From assembly GCA_900550025.1 (NCBI GenBank), contig URQP01000050.1, forward strand, positions 1 through 17,993: 17,993 bases of DNA. Reading direction: 5' to 3'. Positions 6,326 to 14,096 of the stretch are shown here, in pieces (position 1 is the first letter of the stretch; every line of letters starts with the position of its first letter). A program made the position numbers and the translations under genes. The DNA is from an uncultured Porphyromonadaceae bacterium. Lineage in GTDB: Bacteria; Bacteroidota; Bacteroidia; Bacteroidales; Muribaculaceae. The notes under the pieces are model-generated. The model saw only the letters and a program-made list of their open reading frames with translations, had not been told where the DNA came from and did not search any database.

Positions 6326-7459
6326 ATGAAACCGCGTATCTTTCTATCTTATGTCGATATGGGCGGCACGGAAAAGCAATGGGTGGACGAGGCGTTCCGC
6401 TCGGAGTGGATTGTCCCGCTCGGTCCTAATGTCGATGAATTCGAACACCGTTTGGAAAAATATTTAGGCGCGCCGTATGTGGTGGCTTTGAGTGCGGGTA
6501 CGGCCGCAATACATCTGGGTTTGGTGGCTGCCGGTGTTGAGACCGGCGATGAGGTGATTTGCCAGTCATTTACATTTGCAGCAAGCGCAAATCCTATAAT
6601 ATACCAAGGTGCAAAGCCCGTTTTTGTTGACAGTGAACCTGACTCGTGGAATATGTCTCCTGAATTGCTTGAAGAAGCCATAATCGACCGTAAGCGTCAG
6701 ACAGGACGCTATCCTAAGGCTATTATTCCTGTGCATCTTTATGGTATGCCTGCAAAAATGGATGAGATAATGGCTATAGCTGATAAATACGGCATTGCTG
6801 TTGTGGAAGATGCTGCGGAAGCTCTTGGCTCGGAATACAAGGGAAAGAAATGCGGATTGTTCGGACGGTTCGGATGTCTTAGTTTCAATGGCAACAAGAT
6901 AATAACGACTTCGGGGGGCGGAGCTTTGATTTGTCATAGCGAGGAAGAGGCTGTGCGTGTTAAATTCTATGCAACACAGGCGAGGGAGCCGCGTCCATAC
7001 TACTATCACGAGGTAATCGGCTTCAATTACCGTTTGAGCAATGTCTGTGCAGGTATAGGGTGCGGGCAGATGGATGTGCTTGCCGAACATGTCGAGCGCC
7101 GTAAGGCTAATCATAAATTTTATACGGAGGCGTTTTCCGGTATCGAAGGATTGACCGTCCAGCAAAATCCGGGTGAAGAATTCGATTCTAATTTTTGGTT
7201 GTCTACGGTATTGATAGACCCTTCTACAGGAAAAGACCCGGAGACGGCACGGCAACTGATGGCAGATGCGCTGATTGAGACACGCCGTCTGTGGCGGCCC
7301 ATGCACATGCAGCCGATATATAAGGATGCACCTTATTATGGCAGCGATTGTTGCGAGTCATTATTCGACCGTGGACTTTGTCTGCCAAGCGGTTCTAATT
7401 TGTCGGAAGACGATTTGCAATGTGTCGCTGATGTATTGATTTCTTATATGAAGAAATAA
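6326..7459 (+). CDS. DegT/DnrJ/EryC1/StrS-family PLP-dependent sugar aminotransferase, 377 aa
   Basis: This is a PLP enzyme that transfers an amino group to a keto-sugar nucleotide, acting in the cytoplasm. The fold-type I aminotransferase motifs are in order: SAGTAAIHL (56-64), a cofactor-contacting VVEDAAEALGS (159-169) with D162, and the Schiff-base lysine K191 in SFNGNKIITTSGGG. The SFNGNK-TSGGG form resembles the PglE/LegC-like branch (4-amino sugar formation) more than ArnB or PseC; this comparison is from memory. The length is normal for the family. The gene opens the operon, and its TAA overlaps the ATG of the HAD gene by one base (TAATG). Because gmd follows, GDP-4-keto-6-deoxymannose is a possible substrate (perosamine-type product), but a UDP-sugar is at least as likely. 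The substrate is undetermined. Confidence 0.88.
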   Translation: MKPRIFLSYVDMGGTEKQWVDEAFRSEWIVPLGPNVDEFEHRLEKYLGAPYVVALSAGTAAIHLGLVAAGVETGDEVICQSFTFAASANPIIYQGAKPVFVDSEPDSWNMSPELLEEAIIDRKRQTGRYPKAIIPVHLYGMPAKMDEIMAIADKYGIAVVEDAAEALGSEYKGKKCGLFGRFGCLSFNGNKIITTSGGGALICHSEEEAVRVKFYATQAREPRPYYYHEVIGFNYRLSNVCAGIGCGQMDVLAEHVERRKANHKFYTEAFSGIEGLTVQQNPGEEFDSNFWLSTVLIDPSTGKDPETARQLMADALIETRRLWRPMHMQPIYKDAPYYGSDCCESLFDRGLCLPSGSNLSEDDLQCVADVLISYMKK

Positions 7460-8139
7460 TGGAAGCTGTTGTCGCCTTCGATTTGGATGATACTTTATAC
7501 AAGGAAGTTGATTTCGTGCATTCCGCTTTTGCCGCTATTGCAGGTGAATTGGAATGTTGCGGATGCGACAGGAATGAGGTTTACGAAACAATGCGGACGG
7601 CTTTTGACGAGGGTGACAATCCTATAAATGCCGTGATTGAAAAATTCAACCAGCCTTTTACGGAAAAAGAGTTGGTTGAAATCTATCGCACTCATAAACC
7701 GGAAATTTCTTTGAGTGCCGGCGTACCGGAAATGTTAAGCGTTTTAAAGTCGTCAGGCTGTGATTTGGCCTTGATTACCGACGGTAGGCTAATCACTCAA
7801 AACAACAAAATAGAAGCATTAGGATTGGCTGACTATTTTCCTAAGCGGGCGGTTGTGATTTCTGAAACCACAGGTTGCGACAAGACAGCTCCTGACAATT
7901 TCATTATGGTTCAGAATACGTATGGCAATGCCGGTATTTTCTTTTATGTGGGCGATAATCCCGCAAAAGATTTTCTCCAGCCTAACAGGTTAGGTTGGAA
8001 CACCATCTGTTTGAAAGATGACGGAAGGAATATCCATCCTCAGGATATTGCAGCCGATAAGGAGGCGTTGCCGCATTATACGGTTAAAAATGTTTCGGAT
8101 ATAACTCAATTGATAATTAATTTGATAAAGCATAATTGA
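7459..8139 (+). CDS. HAD-superfamily hydrolase (phosphatase-like), 226 aa
   Basis: All four HAD motifs are present. Motif I is FDLDDT with nucleophile D8 and acid/base D10. Motif II is T108 in LITDGR. Motif III is K142. Motif IV is VGDNPAKD with D166 and D171. A helical insert between motif I and II (about residues 16-85) corresponds to a C1 cap, so it belongs to the HAD-IA-like group acting on small phosphorylated substrates. It is translationally coupled on both sides, with one-base overlaps with the aminotransferase (TAATG) and gmd (TGATG). In a sugar-nucleotide operon a sugar-phosphate phosphatase is the natural guess. The substrate cannot be read from sequence. No signal peptide is present, so it is cytoplasmic. 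Confidence 0.85.
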   Translation: MEAVVAFDLDDTLYKEVDFVHSAFAAIAGELECCGCDRNEVYETMRTAFDEGDNPINAVIEKFNQPFTEKELVEIYRTHKPEISLSAGVPEMLSVLKSSGCDLALITDGRLITQNNKIEALGLADYFPKRAVVISETTGCDKTAPDNFIMVQNTYGNAGIFFYVGDNPAKDFLQPNRLGWNTICLKDDGRNIHPQDIAADKEALPHYTVKNVSDITQLIINLIKHN

Positions 8140-9233
8140 TGATGGCGGAGATTAAGAAAGTGGCTCTGATAACCGGTATTACCGGACAGGACGGTTCGTT
8201 TTTAGCGGAATTCCTGTTAGACAAAGGGTACGAAGTGCATGGTATAATCCGTAGGAGCTCCTCATTCAATACAGGCCGTATCGAGCATCTTTATTTTGAC
8301 GAATGGGTGCGTGATATGAAACGTAAGCGGTTGATAAACTTGCATTACGGCGATATGACCGATTCCAGTTCATTGATACGTATCATACAAGAGATACAAC
8401 CGGATGAGATTTATAATCTTGCGGCACAAAGCCATGTGAAAGTGTCGTTTGAAGTACCGGAGTATACGGCAGATACTGATGCTCTTGGCACGTTACGTCT
8501 TTTAGAAGCCGTACGGATGCTTGGGCTTGAAAAGAAAACACGTATATATCAGGCAAGTACTTCTGAATTGTTTGGCAAAGTGCAAGAAATCCCCCAACGG
8601 GAGACAACTCCGTTCTATCCGCGCAGTCCTTATGCTTGTGCAAAAATCTATGGTTTCTGGATAACGAAGAATTATCGCGAGAGCTATGGTATGTATGCCG
8701 TTAACGGAATATTGTTTAACCATGAGAGCGAGCGTCGGGGCGAGACGTTTGTCACACGTAAGATTACGCTTGCTGTCGCGCGTATTGTCAACGGCTTGCA
8801 GGATAAATTATATCTTGGCAATCTCAATGCCCGCAGGGATTGGGGGTATGCCCGCGATTATGTGGAATGTATGTGGCTGATAATGCAGCAACCCGAACCC
8901 GACGATTTTGTGATTGCCACGGGTGAGTATCATTCAGTAAGGGAATTTACGGAATGCGCATTCCGCCGCGCTGGCATTGAATTGAGATGGGAAGGCGAAG
9001 GTGTTGACGAAAAAGGAATAGATGTCGCAACCGGGAAGGTGCTGGTCGAGGTTGACCCGAAGTATTTCCGTCCGTGTGAGGTGGAGCAATTACTTGGCGA
9101 CCCTACGAAAGCCCGTACTGAATTGGGGTGGAATCCGCGTAAGACTTCCTTTGAGGAGCTTGTCAATATCATGACAGACCATGATATTGAGATGATACGG
9201 AAACACCGTCACGACTCGGACCGTATTATTTAA
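8139..9233 (+). CDS. gmd: GDP-mannose 4,6-dehydratase, 364 aa
   Basis: Gmd converts GDP-D-mannose to GDP-4-keto-6-deoxy-D-mannose using bound NADP. This is the first step to GDP-L-fucose and to other 6-deoxyhexoses. The NADP-binding GITGQDG motif is at 13-19, followed by the [11 protein letters not shown] segment typical of Gmd. The catalytic set is T141, E143 (STSELFG), Y165 and K169 (YACAK). [18 protein letters not shown] supplies the substrate-binding loop. The ATG at 8139 overlaps the HAD stop by one base; a second ATG at 8142 and a TTG at 8136 are alternatives. The length is in the family range. The next gene encodes the enzyme that uses its product. Confidence 0.96.
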   Translation: MMAEIKKVALITGITGQDGSFLAEFLLDKGYEVHGIIRRSSSFNTGRIEHLYFDEWVRDMKRKRLINLHYGDMTDSSSLIRIIQEIQPDEIYNLAAQSHVKVSFEVPEYTADTDALGTLRLLEAVRMLGLEKKTRIYQASTSELFGKVQEIPQRETTPFYPRSPYACAKIYGFWITKNYRESYGMYAVNGILFNHESERRGETFVTRKITLAVARIVNGLQDKLYLGNLNARRDWGYARDYVECMWLIMQQPEPDDFVIATGEYHSVREFTECAFRRAGIELRWEGEGVDEKGIDVATGKVLVEVDPKYFRPCEVEQLLGDPTKARTELGWNPRKTSFEELVNIMTDHDIEMIRKHRHDSDRII

Positions 9234-9244
9234 CCGTGAAAGTT

Positions 9245-10318
9245 ATGGAAAAAGACGCAAAAATATATGTGGCAGGACATCGTGGACTTGTCGGTTCGGC
9301 AATTTGGAGGAATTTGGAATCGAAAGGATATACGAATCTTGTAGGCAGGACTCATAATGAGCTTGATTTGATGGACGGTGTTGCCGTTAAAAAATTTTTT
9401 GACGAGCAACAGCCGGAATATGTAATACTTGCAGCTGCATTTGTCGGAGGGATAATGGCAAATAGCATCTATCGCGCCGATTTCATTTATCGGAATTTGC
9501 AGATACAGCAGAACGTGATAGGCGAAAGTTTCCGCCATGGGGTAAAGAAATTGCTCTTCCTTGGCAGTACTTGCATTTATCCGCGCGAGGCGCCACAGCC
9601 GATTCCGGAATCGGCGTTGCTTACTTCTCCGCTTGAATACACCAACGAGCCGTATGCGATTGCAAAGATTGCGGGTTTGAAAATGTGTGAAAGCTTCAAT
9701 CTTCAGTATGGCACGAATTATATAGCAGTTATGCCTACCAATCTTTATGGTCCTAATGACAATTTTGATTTGGTAACGAGCCATGTGCTTCCGGCGATGA
9801 TACGTAAGATGCATCTTGCAAAGATGCTTATGGAGAATGATTGGGATGGATTGCGTCAGGATTTTGACCGTCGTCCTGTCGGAGAAATTAATGGTAGTTC
9901 TTCAGAGTCGGATATCATTGCTATGCTTGCCGGATATGGAATTGGCTCTAATAGCTTGAAGCTATGGGGTACGGGAAAACCGGTTCGCGAATTTTTATGG
10001 AGTGAGGATATGGCAGACGCGTCTGTCTATGTGATGGAACACGTGGATTTTAAAGACACTTATGAAGAAGGCGAGCGTGAAATACGCAATTGCCATATCA
10101 ATATAGGAAGTGGCAAGGAGGTGACCATAGCCCGGCTTGCGGATTTGATTAAGCATACAGTCGGATATGAAGGCGAAATCCTTTGGGATTCTTCAAAGCC
10201 TGATGGTACGATGCGTAAATTGACGGATGTCAGTAAATTGCATGCTTTAGGATGGCATCATAGAATGGAAATTGAAGATGGGGTAAAAGCCCTTTATGAA
10301 TGGTATAAGAAAAATTAA
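9245..10318 (+). CDS. fcl: GDP-L-fucose synthase (epimerase/reductase), 357 aa
   Basis: Fcl epimerises and reduces GDP-4-keto-6-deoxymannose to GDP-L-fucose with NADPH, directly after Gmd. The Rossmann motif is GHRGLVG (11-17). The catalytic residues are S108 and C110 in GSTCIYP with Y137 and K141 in YAIAK, in register with S107, C109, Y136 and K140 of the E. coli enzyme. The protein is about 35 residues longer than the E. coli one. The extra part lies after the NDNFD segment (around MENDWDGLRQDFDRRPVGEI to IIAML), a form I associate with Bacteroidota. A GTG at 9236 is possible, but the ATG at 9245 gives the better start, 11 nt after gmd. GDP-fucose would feed capsule, LPS or protein O-glycan synthesis. 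Confidence 0.95.
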   Translation: MEKDAKIYVAGHRGLVGSAIWRNLESKGYTNLVGRTHNELDLMDGVAVKKFFDEQQPEYVILAAAFVGGIMANSIYRADFIYRNLQIQQNVIGESFRHGVKKLLFLGSTCIYPREAPQPIPESALLTSPLEYTNEPYAIAKIAGLKMCESFNLQYGTNYIAVMPTNLYGPNDNFDLVTSHVLPAMIRKMHLAKMLMENDWDGLRQDFDRRPVGEINGSSSESDIIAMLAGYGIGSNSLKLWGTGKPVREFLWSEDMADASVYVMEHVDFKDTYEEGEREIRNCHINIGSGKEVTIARLADLIKHTVGYEGEILWDSSKPDGTMRKLTDVSKLHALGWHHRMEIEDGVKALYEWYKKN

Positions 10319-10327
10319 TAAATAAGA

Positions 10328-11611
10328 ATGGGTAAAAAATTATCACCTGCAACAATATGCGTACAAGGTGGGTGGCAGCCAAAAAATGGCGAACCCCGGA
10401 TTTTGCCGATATTTCAGTCGACTACTTTTAAATATGATACTACGGAACAGATGGCGCGTCTGTTCGACCTTGAGGAATCAGGCTATTTTTATACACGTTT
10501 GCAAAATCCTACAAATGATGCTGTGGCATCGAAGATAGCGGCTCTTGAAGGGGGAGTGGGAGCAATGCTCACATCATCCGGGCAGGCTGCTAATTTTTAT
10601 GCGGTCTTTAATATTTGCGAGGCAGGTGATCATTTTGTATCATCGTCTGCGATTTATGGCGGGACATTCAACTTGTTTGGTGTGACATTAAAAAAACTTG
10701 GAATTGAATGTACGTTTGTTGACCCTGACGCTTCCGAAGAAGAATTGTCCAAGGCTTTCCGTCCTAACACTAAATTGTTGTTTGGTGAAACGATTGCCAA
10801 TCCGGGGATGAATGTTCTCGATATTGAGAAGTTTGCACGTGTGGCTCATGCCCATGGTGTGCCTTTAGTTGTGGACAATACGTTTGCCACGCCTGTAAAT
10901 TGCCGTCCGTTGGAGTGGGGAGCCGACATTGTGACGCATTCTACCACTAAATATATGGACGGACATGCCACGAGTGTGGGCGGAGTCCTTGTCGACGGCG
11001 GGAAATTCGATTGGGATGCACATGCTGATAAGTTTCCCGGATTGACTACTCCGGATGCCTCTTATCATGGGTTGACATATACTGATAGATTCGGAAATGC
11101 CGCATATCTTACAAAGGCTACCGCGCAGTTGATGCGTGATTTGGGTTCTATACAATCTCCGTTCAATGCTTTTCTCGTCAATTTAGGGCTGGAGACATTG
11201 CATCTGCGCATGCAGCGTCATTGTGAAAATGCCCAGAAGGTGGCGGAGTACTTACAGGCTCATCCGAAAGTGGCGTGGGTGAGATATTGTGGTCTGGAAG
11301 GCGACAAATATTATGAGCTTGGAGAAAAATATTTGAAAAACGGTTCATGTGGCGTACTTTCTTTTGGAGTGAAAGGCACTCGTGAAGATGCCGCCCGCCT
11401 TATGGATAATTTCAAATTCATAGCTATTGTGACACATGTTGCTGATGTTCGTACATGTGTGCTTCATCCGGCGAGTCATACCCACCGCCAGCTTTCCGAC
11501 GAGCAATTGGTAGAAGCCGGAGTCGCTCCGGATCTTATACGTCTTTCGGTCGGTATTGAGGATGTTGACGACATAATAGCCGACCTTGATCAGGCTCTTG
11601 CTTCTTTGTAA
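10328..11611 (+). CDS. metY: O-acetylhomoserine aminocarboxypropyltransferase (O-acetylhomoserine sulfhydrylase), 427 aa
   Basis: MetY uses PLP to replace the acetyl group of O-acetyl-L-homoserine with sulfide, giving homocysteine for methionine synthesis by direct sulfhydrylation. It belongs to the Cys/Met metabolism PLP family. The family signature holds the Schiff-base lysine K208 (HSTTKYMDGH), with Y110 in SSAIYGGT stacking on the cofactor and D183 in VVDNTFATP. The length (about 430) and the long segment between 220 and 290 are typical of MetY rather than MetB/MetC (about 385). C-terminal HPASHTHRQL and RLSVGIED are as expected. It begins 9 nt after fcl with no visible terminator or promoter between, so it may be read from the sugar operon although the pathways are unrelated. 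Confidence 0.95.
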   Translation: MGKKLSPATICVQGGWQPKNGEPRILPIFQSTTFKYDTTEQMARLFDLEESGYFYTRLQNPTNDAVASKIAALEGGVGAMLTSSGQAANFYAVFNICEAGDHFVSSSAIYGGTFNLFGVTLKKLGIECTFVDPDASEEELSKAFRPNTKLLFGETIANPGMNVLDIEKFARVAHAHGVPLVVDNTFATPVNCRPLEWGADIVTHSTTKYMDGHATSVGGVLVDGGKFDWDAHADKFPGLTTPDASYHGLTYTDRFGNAAYLTKATAQLMRDLGSIQSPFNAFLVNLGLETLHLRMQRHCENAQKVAEYLQAHPKVAWVRYCGLEGDKYYELGEKYLKNGSCGVLSFGVKGTREDAARLMDNFKFIAIVTHVADVRTCVLHPASHTHRQLSDEQLVEAGVAPDLIRLSVGIEDVDDIIADLDQALASL

Positions 11612-11656
11612 GTATATTTTCATAGTATTTTAGTATAAACTCTCATAGAAATTTTT

Positions 11657-12307
11657 ATGAAAAAAAATTCATTTTTCAATCGGTTTACTCCGAAAGAACC
11701 GAAATTTTTTCCGTTACTTAAGCAGATGTCGGAAGTATTGCTTATCGCTTCTGATATGTTGATTGATTGTGTTCAGCGGTCAAATCCGCAAGAAAGGGTT
11801 GATTTGTACAAGCAAATCAAGGAGCAGGAACGCTTGGGGGATAAATTGTTCCAGCAGATTTTCAATGAGTTGGGAAATACTTTTATCACACCGTTCGACC
11901 GCGAGGACATACATCATCTTGCCGGTTATATAGATGATGTCACAGATGGTATAAACAGTTCCGCAAAGCGGATTGCAATCTATAATCCGAAAGAAATTTC
12001 AAAGATAGCTTTTGATTTGGCATTGCTTATCAAGCAAGCCGCTGAGTGCATCCATAATGTGATAGACCAGCTCGAGGTATTGCGCCGCCGTCCGGAACAA
12101 ATTATGGAACGTTGTTCTGAATTGCATGATATAGAGAACAAGGCTGATGACGTGTATGAGACATACATTACTAAACTTTTTGCCGAAGAGAAAGACCCGA
12201 TTGAGCTAATCAAGGCAAAAGAGATAATGTACGAGCTCGAAAAGACAACCGATGCCGCCGAGCATGTCGGCAAGTTGATACGGACTATTATCGTAAAATA
12301 CGCATAG
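11657..12307 (+). CDS. DUF47/PhoU-like protein, partner of the Pit transporter, 216 aa
   Basis: This is an all-helical cytoplasmic protein of the DUF47 (TIGR00153, PhoU-like) family, usually encoded next to Pit phosphate transporters and thought to modulate them. The metal-binding-type acidic motifs of this fold are visible: KEQERLGDKL (about 55-64), TPFDREDIHHL (around 78-88) and ELEKTTDAAEHVGKL near the C-terminus. The length is typical. It lies 45 nt after metY. That gap shows no clear terminator or promoter, so transcription could start inside or before metY. It ends 3 nt before the transporter gene, which strongly supports joint function. The biochemical role (gating, sensing or polyphosphate-linked control) is not established by the sequence. 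Confidence 0.92.
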   Translation: MKKNSFFNRFTPKEPKFFPLLKQMSEVLLIASDMLIDCVQRSNPQERVDLYKQIKEQERLGDKLFQQIFNELGNTFITPFDREDIHHLAGYIDDVTDGINSSAKRIAIYNPKEISKIAFDLALLIKQAAECIHNVIDQLEVLRRRPEQIMERCSELHDIENKADDVYETYITKLFAEEKDPIELIKAKEIMYELEKTTDAAEHVGKLIRTIIVKYA

Positions 12308-12310
12308 TCT

Positions 12311-13336
12311 ATGGAATTGCTTGTGACGATAATCATCCTGTCGTTGATATTCGATTATATCAACGGTTTCCATGATGCGGCCAACTCCATTGCCACTATT
12401 GTCTCGACTAAGGTGCTTACTCCGTTGCAGGCGGTACTTTGGGCTGCGTGTTTCAATTTTGTGGCTTTTTTTATTGCAAAATATATAATCGGTGATTTTG
12501 GTATTGCCGATACGGTATCAAAGACTGTCATTAAAGATTTCATTACCCTTGAAGTGATTCTTTCCGGTGTGATTGCCGCAATAATTTGGAATCTGTTTAC
12601 GTGGTGGCAAGGCATACCGTCTTCCTCATCGCATACTCTTATTGGAGGTTTCGCCGGGTCGGCGATTGCAGCGAGCGGATTCGGTGCAATACACTCTGCT
12701 GTGATACTCAAAATTATCGCGTTCATATTCTTGGCTCCGATTATAGGTATGATACTTGCTTTCTTCCTTACATTAGGTGTTCTTTATTTGTGCCGTCGCG
12801 CGAATCCTCATCGTGCGGAATATTGGTTTAAGCATTTGCAATTGGTGTCTTCAGCATTATTCAGCATAGGACATGGTTTGAACGACTCTCAGAAAGTGCT
12901 GGGAATAATTGCGGCTGCTTTTATTGCGGCACATACGCAGGGCATTAATGCCGGACTGGGGATGGAAAGCGTGAAGGACATACCTGACTGGGTGGCGTTT
13001 TCTTGCTTTACGGTAATCTCTCTCGGTACAATCTCGGGCGGTTGGAAAATAGTGAAGACGATGGGTACGAAGATCACTAAAGTGACGCCTTTGGAAGGTA
13101 TGGTCGCTGAGACGGCTGGTGCGTTGACGCTGTATCTGACAGAAATATTCAAAATACCGGTTAGCACCACCCATACGATTACAGGCGCAATTATCGGAGT
13201 AGGTGCCACTAAGCGTCTTTCAGCGGTGCGTTGGGGCGTTACAAAGAATTTGATGGTGGCATGGGTGCTTACTATCCCGGTGAGTGCCTTGCTTGCTGCC
13301 GGGATATTTTATATCGTTTCATTGATTGGTAATTAA
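12311..13336 (+). CDS. pit: Inorganic phosphate transporter, Pit family, 341 aa
   Basis: This is an inner-membrane secondary transporter of phosphate (family PiT, SLC20-like), likely importing metal-phosphate with a proton or sodium ion. The two inverted-repeat signatures are visible: NGFHDAANSIATIVST (18-33) and GLNDSQKVLGI (189-199). Each is followed by a Ser/Thr-His loop (IPSSSSHTLIGG at 102-113 and IPVSTTHTITGA at 282-293). About eight to nine hydrophobic segments span the protein. It is shorter than E. coli PitA (about 500 aa) because the large central loop is missing, as in many bacterial Pit proteins. Translation follows the DUF47 gene by 3 nt. A hairpin terminator lies 30 nt after the stop. 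Ion coupling cannot be read from the sequence. Confidence 0.94.
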   Translation: MELLVTIIILSLIFDYINGFHDAANSIATIVSTKVLTPLQAVLWAACFNFVAFFIAKYIIGDFGIADTVSKTVIKDFITLEVILSGVIAAIIWNLFTWWQGIPSSSSHTLIGGFAGSAIAASGFGAIHSAVILKIIAFIFLAPIIGMILAFFLTLGVLYLCRRANPHRAEYWFKHLQLVSSALFSIGHGLNDSQKVLGIIAAAFIAAHTQGINAGLGMESVKDIPDWVAFSCFTVISLGTISGGWKIVKTMGTKITKVTPLEGMVAETAGALTLYLTEIFKIPVSTTHTITGAIIGVGATKRLSAVRWGVTKNLMVAWVLTIPVSALLAAGIFYIVSLIGN

Positions 13337-13366
13337 AAATGCTCTAAAAGGCATAAATCGTAACTG

Positions 13367-13398
13367 TCGGCAGGGATTTATATTGTTATCTCTGCCGA
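13367..13398 (+). terminator. Intrinsic terminator of the DUF47-pit operon
   Basis: TCGGCAGGGAT (13367-13377) pairs with ATCTCTGCCGA (13388-13398). This gives 11 bp including one G-U, around a 10-nt loop, followed by the T-rich TATTTGTAATTTTG. It starts 30 nt after the pit stop. Its 3' arm and T-tract overlap the next promoter. Confidence 0.75.
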
Positions 13399-13412
13399 TA
13401 TTTGTAATTTTG
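13382..13412 (+). promoter_or_regulatory. Promoter of the outer-membrane protein cluster
   Basis: ATTG (13382-13385, three of four) and TAATTTTG (13405-13412, exact TAnnTTTG) are separated by 19 nt. The ATG of the first gene follows at 13434, leaving a leader of about 15 nt. The -33 element lies in the loop of the preceding terminator. Confidence 0.65.
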
Positions 13413-13433
13413 TAGGGCTGGATAATTTTTGTA

Positions 13434-14096
13434 ATGGTCAGGAAGTCTTTAATATTGCTTTTAATGTTGGTGGTATCTGTTTGCGCAGTTTCCGCAAATG
13501 ATTCAACGGCGGTAAGGAAGCCATATATTTTACGATTTTCCTGCGGGTTTAAGGCGGAAGCTAATGTAATGAGCTTGATACATTGGGGTGATGAGCCTGT
13601 TACGACGAGAATGCGTGCCGGAACGTCATTAGGCGCATTCATAAACTTCAGGCTTAGCCGTTTGTTTTCAATTCAAGCTGATGCTTTTTTACATTATAAA
13701 AATTCTTGTATTCTGAAAGAAGGGACAACCGGACATCATCAATACTTTGGCGACGAATTGGCTGTATATTTCATATACAATCAACCATTAAAAAAGGCTA
13801 AGGGTGTATTTAATTTTGGCATAGGGCCGTTTACTGAATTCGGATTTAAATCAACTATAAGATATAATGGTAAGAAATTGGATGTTTACGAAATAAATCC
13901 GGAAACCGGATTTTCGACAATGCGCGACTCCAATGTCGGTTTTGCATTTATGGTGGGATATGAATTCCCTTGCGGCTTGCAGATAAATTCTTCTTATAAA
14001 ATCAGTGCCTCTAATTTGTTGGATGTGGATGATAACAGATACGCTTTGCGTCCTCAGACGCTGAGTATAGGTGTGGCTTATAGATTCGGTAAATGA
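13434..14096 (+). CDS. Outer-membrane beta-barrel protein, 220 aa
   Basis: An N-terminal signal peptide is clear: basic start MVRK, hydrophobic core LILLLMLVVSVC, and cleavage expected after AVSA (residue 21). The mature part consists of alternating hydrophobic and polar strands separated by turns, for example TSLGAFINFRL, FSIQADAFLHY, GVFNFGIGPFTEFGF, VGFAFMVGYEF and the closing strand LSIGVAYRFGK. That fits a small barrel of eight or so strands, like the PorT/OMP_b-brl type common in Bacteroidota. The role is unknown (structural porin-like or assembly factor). The stop overlaps the ATG of the Omp85-like gene by 4 nt (ATGA), so the two proteins are translationally coupled and may act together in the outer membrane. 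Confidence 0.8.
   Translation: MVRKSLILLLMLVVSVCAVSANDSTAVRKPYILRFSCGFKAEANVMSLIHWGDEPVTTRMRAGTSLGAFINFRLSRLFSIQADAFLHYKNSCILKEGTTGHHQYFGDELAVYFIYNQPLKKAKGVFNFGIGPFTEFGFKSTIRYNGKKLDVYEINPETGFSTMRDSNVGFAFMVGYEFPCGLQINSSYKISASNLLDVDDNRYALRPQTLSIGVAYRFGK

Noticed and set aside
6566..7306. 246-aa minus-strand open frame
   Set aside because: It is antisense to the DegT-type aminotransferase, with a composition rich in Arg, Ile and Cys and no recognisable motif. It is a shadow of the real gene.
9230..9814. 194-aa minus-strand open frame
   Set aside because: It is antisense to fcl and has no motif. The fcl frame carries all catalytic residues.
11612..11656. Possible promoter between metY and the DUF47 gene
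   Set aside because: The best match is TTTG with a 17-nt spacer and TATTTTAG, which is too short in spacing and only six of eight in the -7 element.
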